Assembly (NCBI GenBank): GCA_913053815.1
Contig: CAJXGK010000119.1
Coordinates: forward strand, 1 to 6,288
Source of the DNA: an uncultured Rhodanobacteraceae bacterium
Lineage (GTDB): Bacteria; Pseudomonadota; Gammaproteobacteria; Xanthomonadales; Rhodanobacteraceae
DNA length: 6,288 nt
Direction of reading: 5' to 3'
In this document: in pieces, positions 5,522 to 6,288 of the stretch
Layout: the number at the start of each line of letters is the position of its first letter
How positions within the stretch are numbered: the stretch's first letter is position 1
Program-made: the position numbers and the translations under genes
The notes under the pieces: generated by a model
Databases searched by the model: none
What the model was told of the DNA's origin: nothing
The model's input: the letters and a program-made list of their open reading frames with translations, nothing else

Positions 5522-6288
5522 ATGATTCAGCCATTGCAGATTCGCAACCTTGCTCTGGCCGGCCATTCCAGCAGCGGCAAGACAACAATATTCGAGGCGC
5601 TGTTGCATGCTGCCGGCCTGACCCACAGTCCGGGAAGTATCGAACGCGGCAATACTGTTTCCGACTATGAATCGATGGAAATTCAGTATGGTCATTCTAT
5701 GCAAACCTCGCTGGCAAGCATCGAAAAACCAGATTTGCGTATCAACCTGATCGACACTCCTGGTTATCCCGACTTTCGAGGCCCTACTCTGAGCGCTCTA
5801 CGAGTGGTTGAAACCGTAGCGATTGTTGTCGATGCCAGCCATGGGATTGAATACGGCACCCGGCAGATGATGCACTATGCAAGTGAGCGCAATCTGGCCC
5901 GGGTTCTGGTTGTCAATCATATTGATGCCGACGATCTGGACCTCCCCGCATTGATCAATGATCTACGGGAAGAATTGGGCTCGGAATGTCTGCCGGTACA
6001 GCTCCCTGCCCAGGGCGGAACACAAATTCTGGATACCTTTTTCCATCATGAAGGCCATACCGATTTTGATCATCTTGCTGATGCCCATCAGCGTATTCTC
6101 GACCAGGTAGTGGAAATCAATGAACGCATCATGGGCCGTTATCTCGACCAGGGTGAAGGCGCCCTCAGCCGCAAGGATTTGCACAACGCTTTCGAACAAT
6201 GCCTGCGCGAAGGGCATCTGGTCCCGATCTGCTTCATGTCCGCCAGCACTGGAACTGGTGTAGCCCAGTTTCTGGACCTGGCCGAACG
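5522..6288 (+). CDS. Elongation factor G-like translational GTPase, 5' part (runs off the window)
   Basis: The first 255 codons are present, covering the GTP-binding domain of an EF-G paralogue whose family is about 650-700 aa. Motifs: P-loop GHSSSGKT (14-21); switch I region with ERG at 41-43 and YGHSM at 56-60, where canonical EF-G has RGITI; DTPGY (78-82) in place of DTPGH; NHID (132-135) in place of NKxD; and the G5 SA pair (240-241). DTPGY is common in the EF-G-like (FusA2-type) branch, which argues against this being the main str-operon fusA. The lysine-to-histidine change in NKxD is unusual and may weaken guanine binding. GGAG (5508-5511) lies 10 bases before the ATG, and an in-frame TGA at 5513-5515 rules out a longer start. 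The gene stands alone, divergent from the glycine-zipper gene. Its cellular role is unproven; a specialised ribosome-associated GTPase is likely. Confidence 0.9.
   Translation, partial: MIQPLQIRNLALAGHSSSGKTTIFEALLHAAGLTHSPGSIERGNTVSDYESMEIQYGHSMQTSLASIEKPDLRINLIDTPGYPDFRGPTLSALRVVETVAIVVDASHGIEYGTRQMMHYASERNLARVLVVNHIDADDLDLPALINDLREELGSECLPVQLPAQGGTQILDTFFHHEGHTDFDHLADAHQRILDQVVEINERIMGRYLDQGEGALSRKDLHNAFEQCLREGHLVPICFMSASTGTGVAQFLDLAE

Noticed and set aside
1..6288. Mobile element, CRISPR array, phage or defence system
   Set aside because: No transposase, integrase, regularly spaced repeats, terminal repeats or defence-family motifs were seen on either strand.

Overview
The window reads as an ordinary chromosomal stretch of a Gammaproteobacterium. 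The proteins resemble, from memory, those of the Xanthomonas/Xylella family (Lysobacteraceae). The moderate base composition and generous spacers between genes would suit a Xylella-like genome better than a high-GC Xanthomonas. This placement comes from protein character and gene order only; no search was run.

Layout, left to right. Bases 1-279 hold no supported gene. A 101-aa protein with four clustered cysteines follows (280-585, +). Next comes a DinG/XPD-family iron-sulfur helicase best matched by YoaA (728-2686, +), then TsaB of the tRNA t6A pathway (2901-3593, +). The yoaA-tsaB adjacency also exists in E. coli, where the two genes are neighbours. Facing them on the minus strand are two envelope-type genes: a single-pass, proline-rich protein of unknown function (3620-4411, -), and upstream of it an exported glycine-zipper protein (4531-5139, -). 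A candidate terminator lies between these two. A 382-base divergent spacer (5140-5521), rich in inverted repeats, separates them from the 5' part of an EF-G-like translational GTPase (5522 to the window end, +).

Functionally, the plus strand carries information-processing genes: DNA repair helicase, tRNA modification and a translation-factor paralogue. The minus pair points to the cell envelope. I see no mobile element, CRISPR array, rRNA, tRNA or defence module, and no evidence for a new multi-gene system. The points most worth a second look are the NHID sequence in place of NKxD in the EF-G-like GTPase, the inverted repeats in the divergent spacer, the structured stretch just before yoaA, and the two uncharacterised proteins at 280-585 and 3620-4411.
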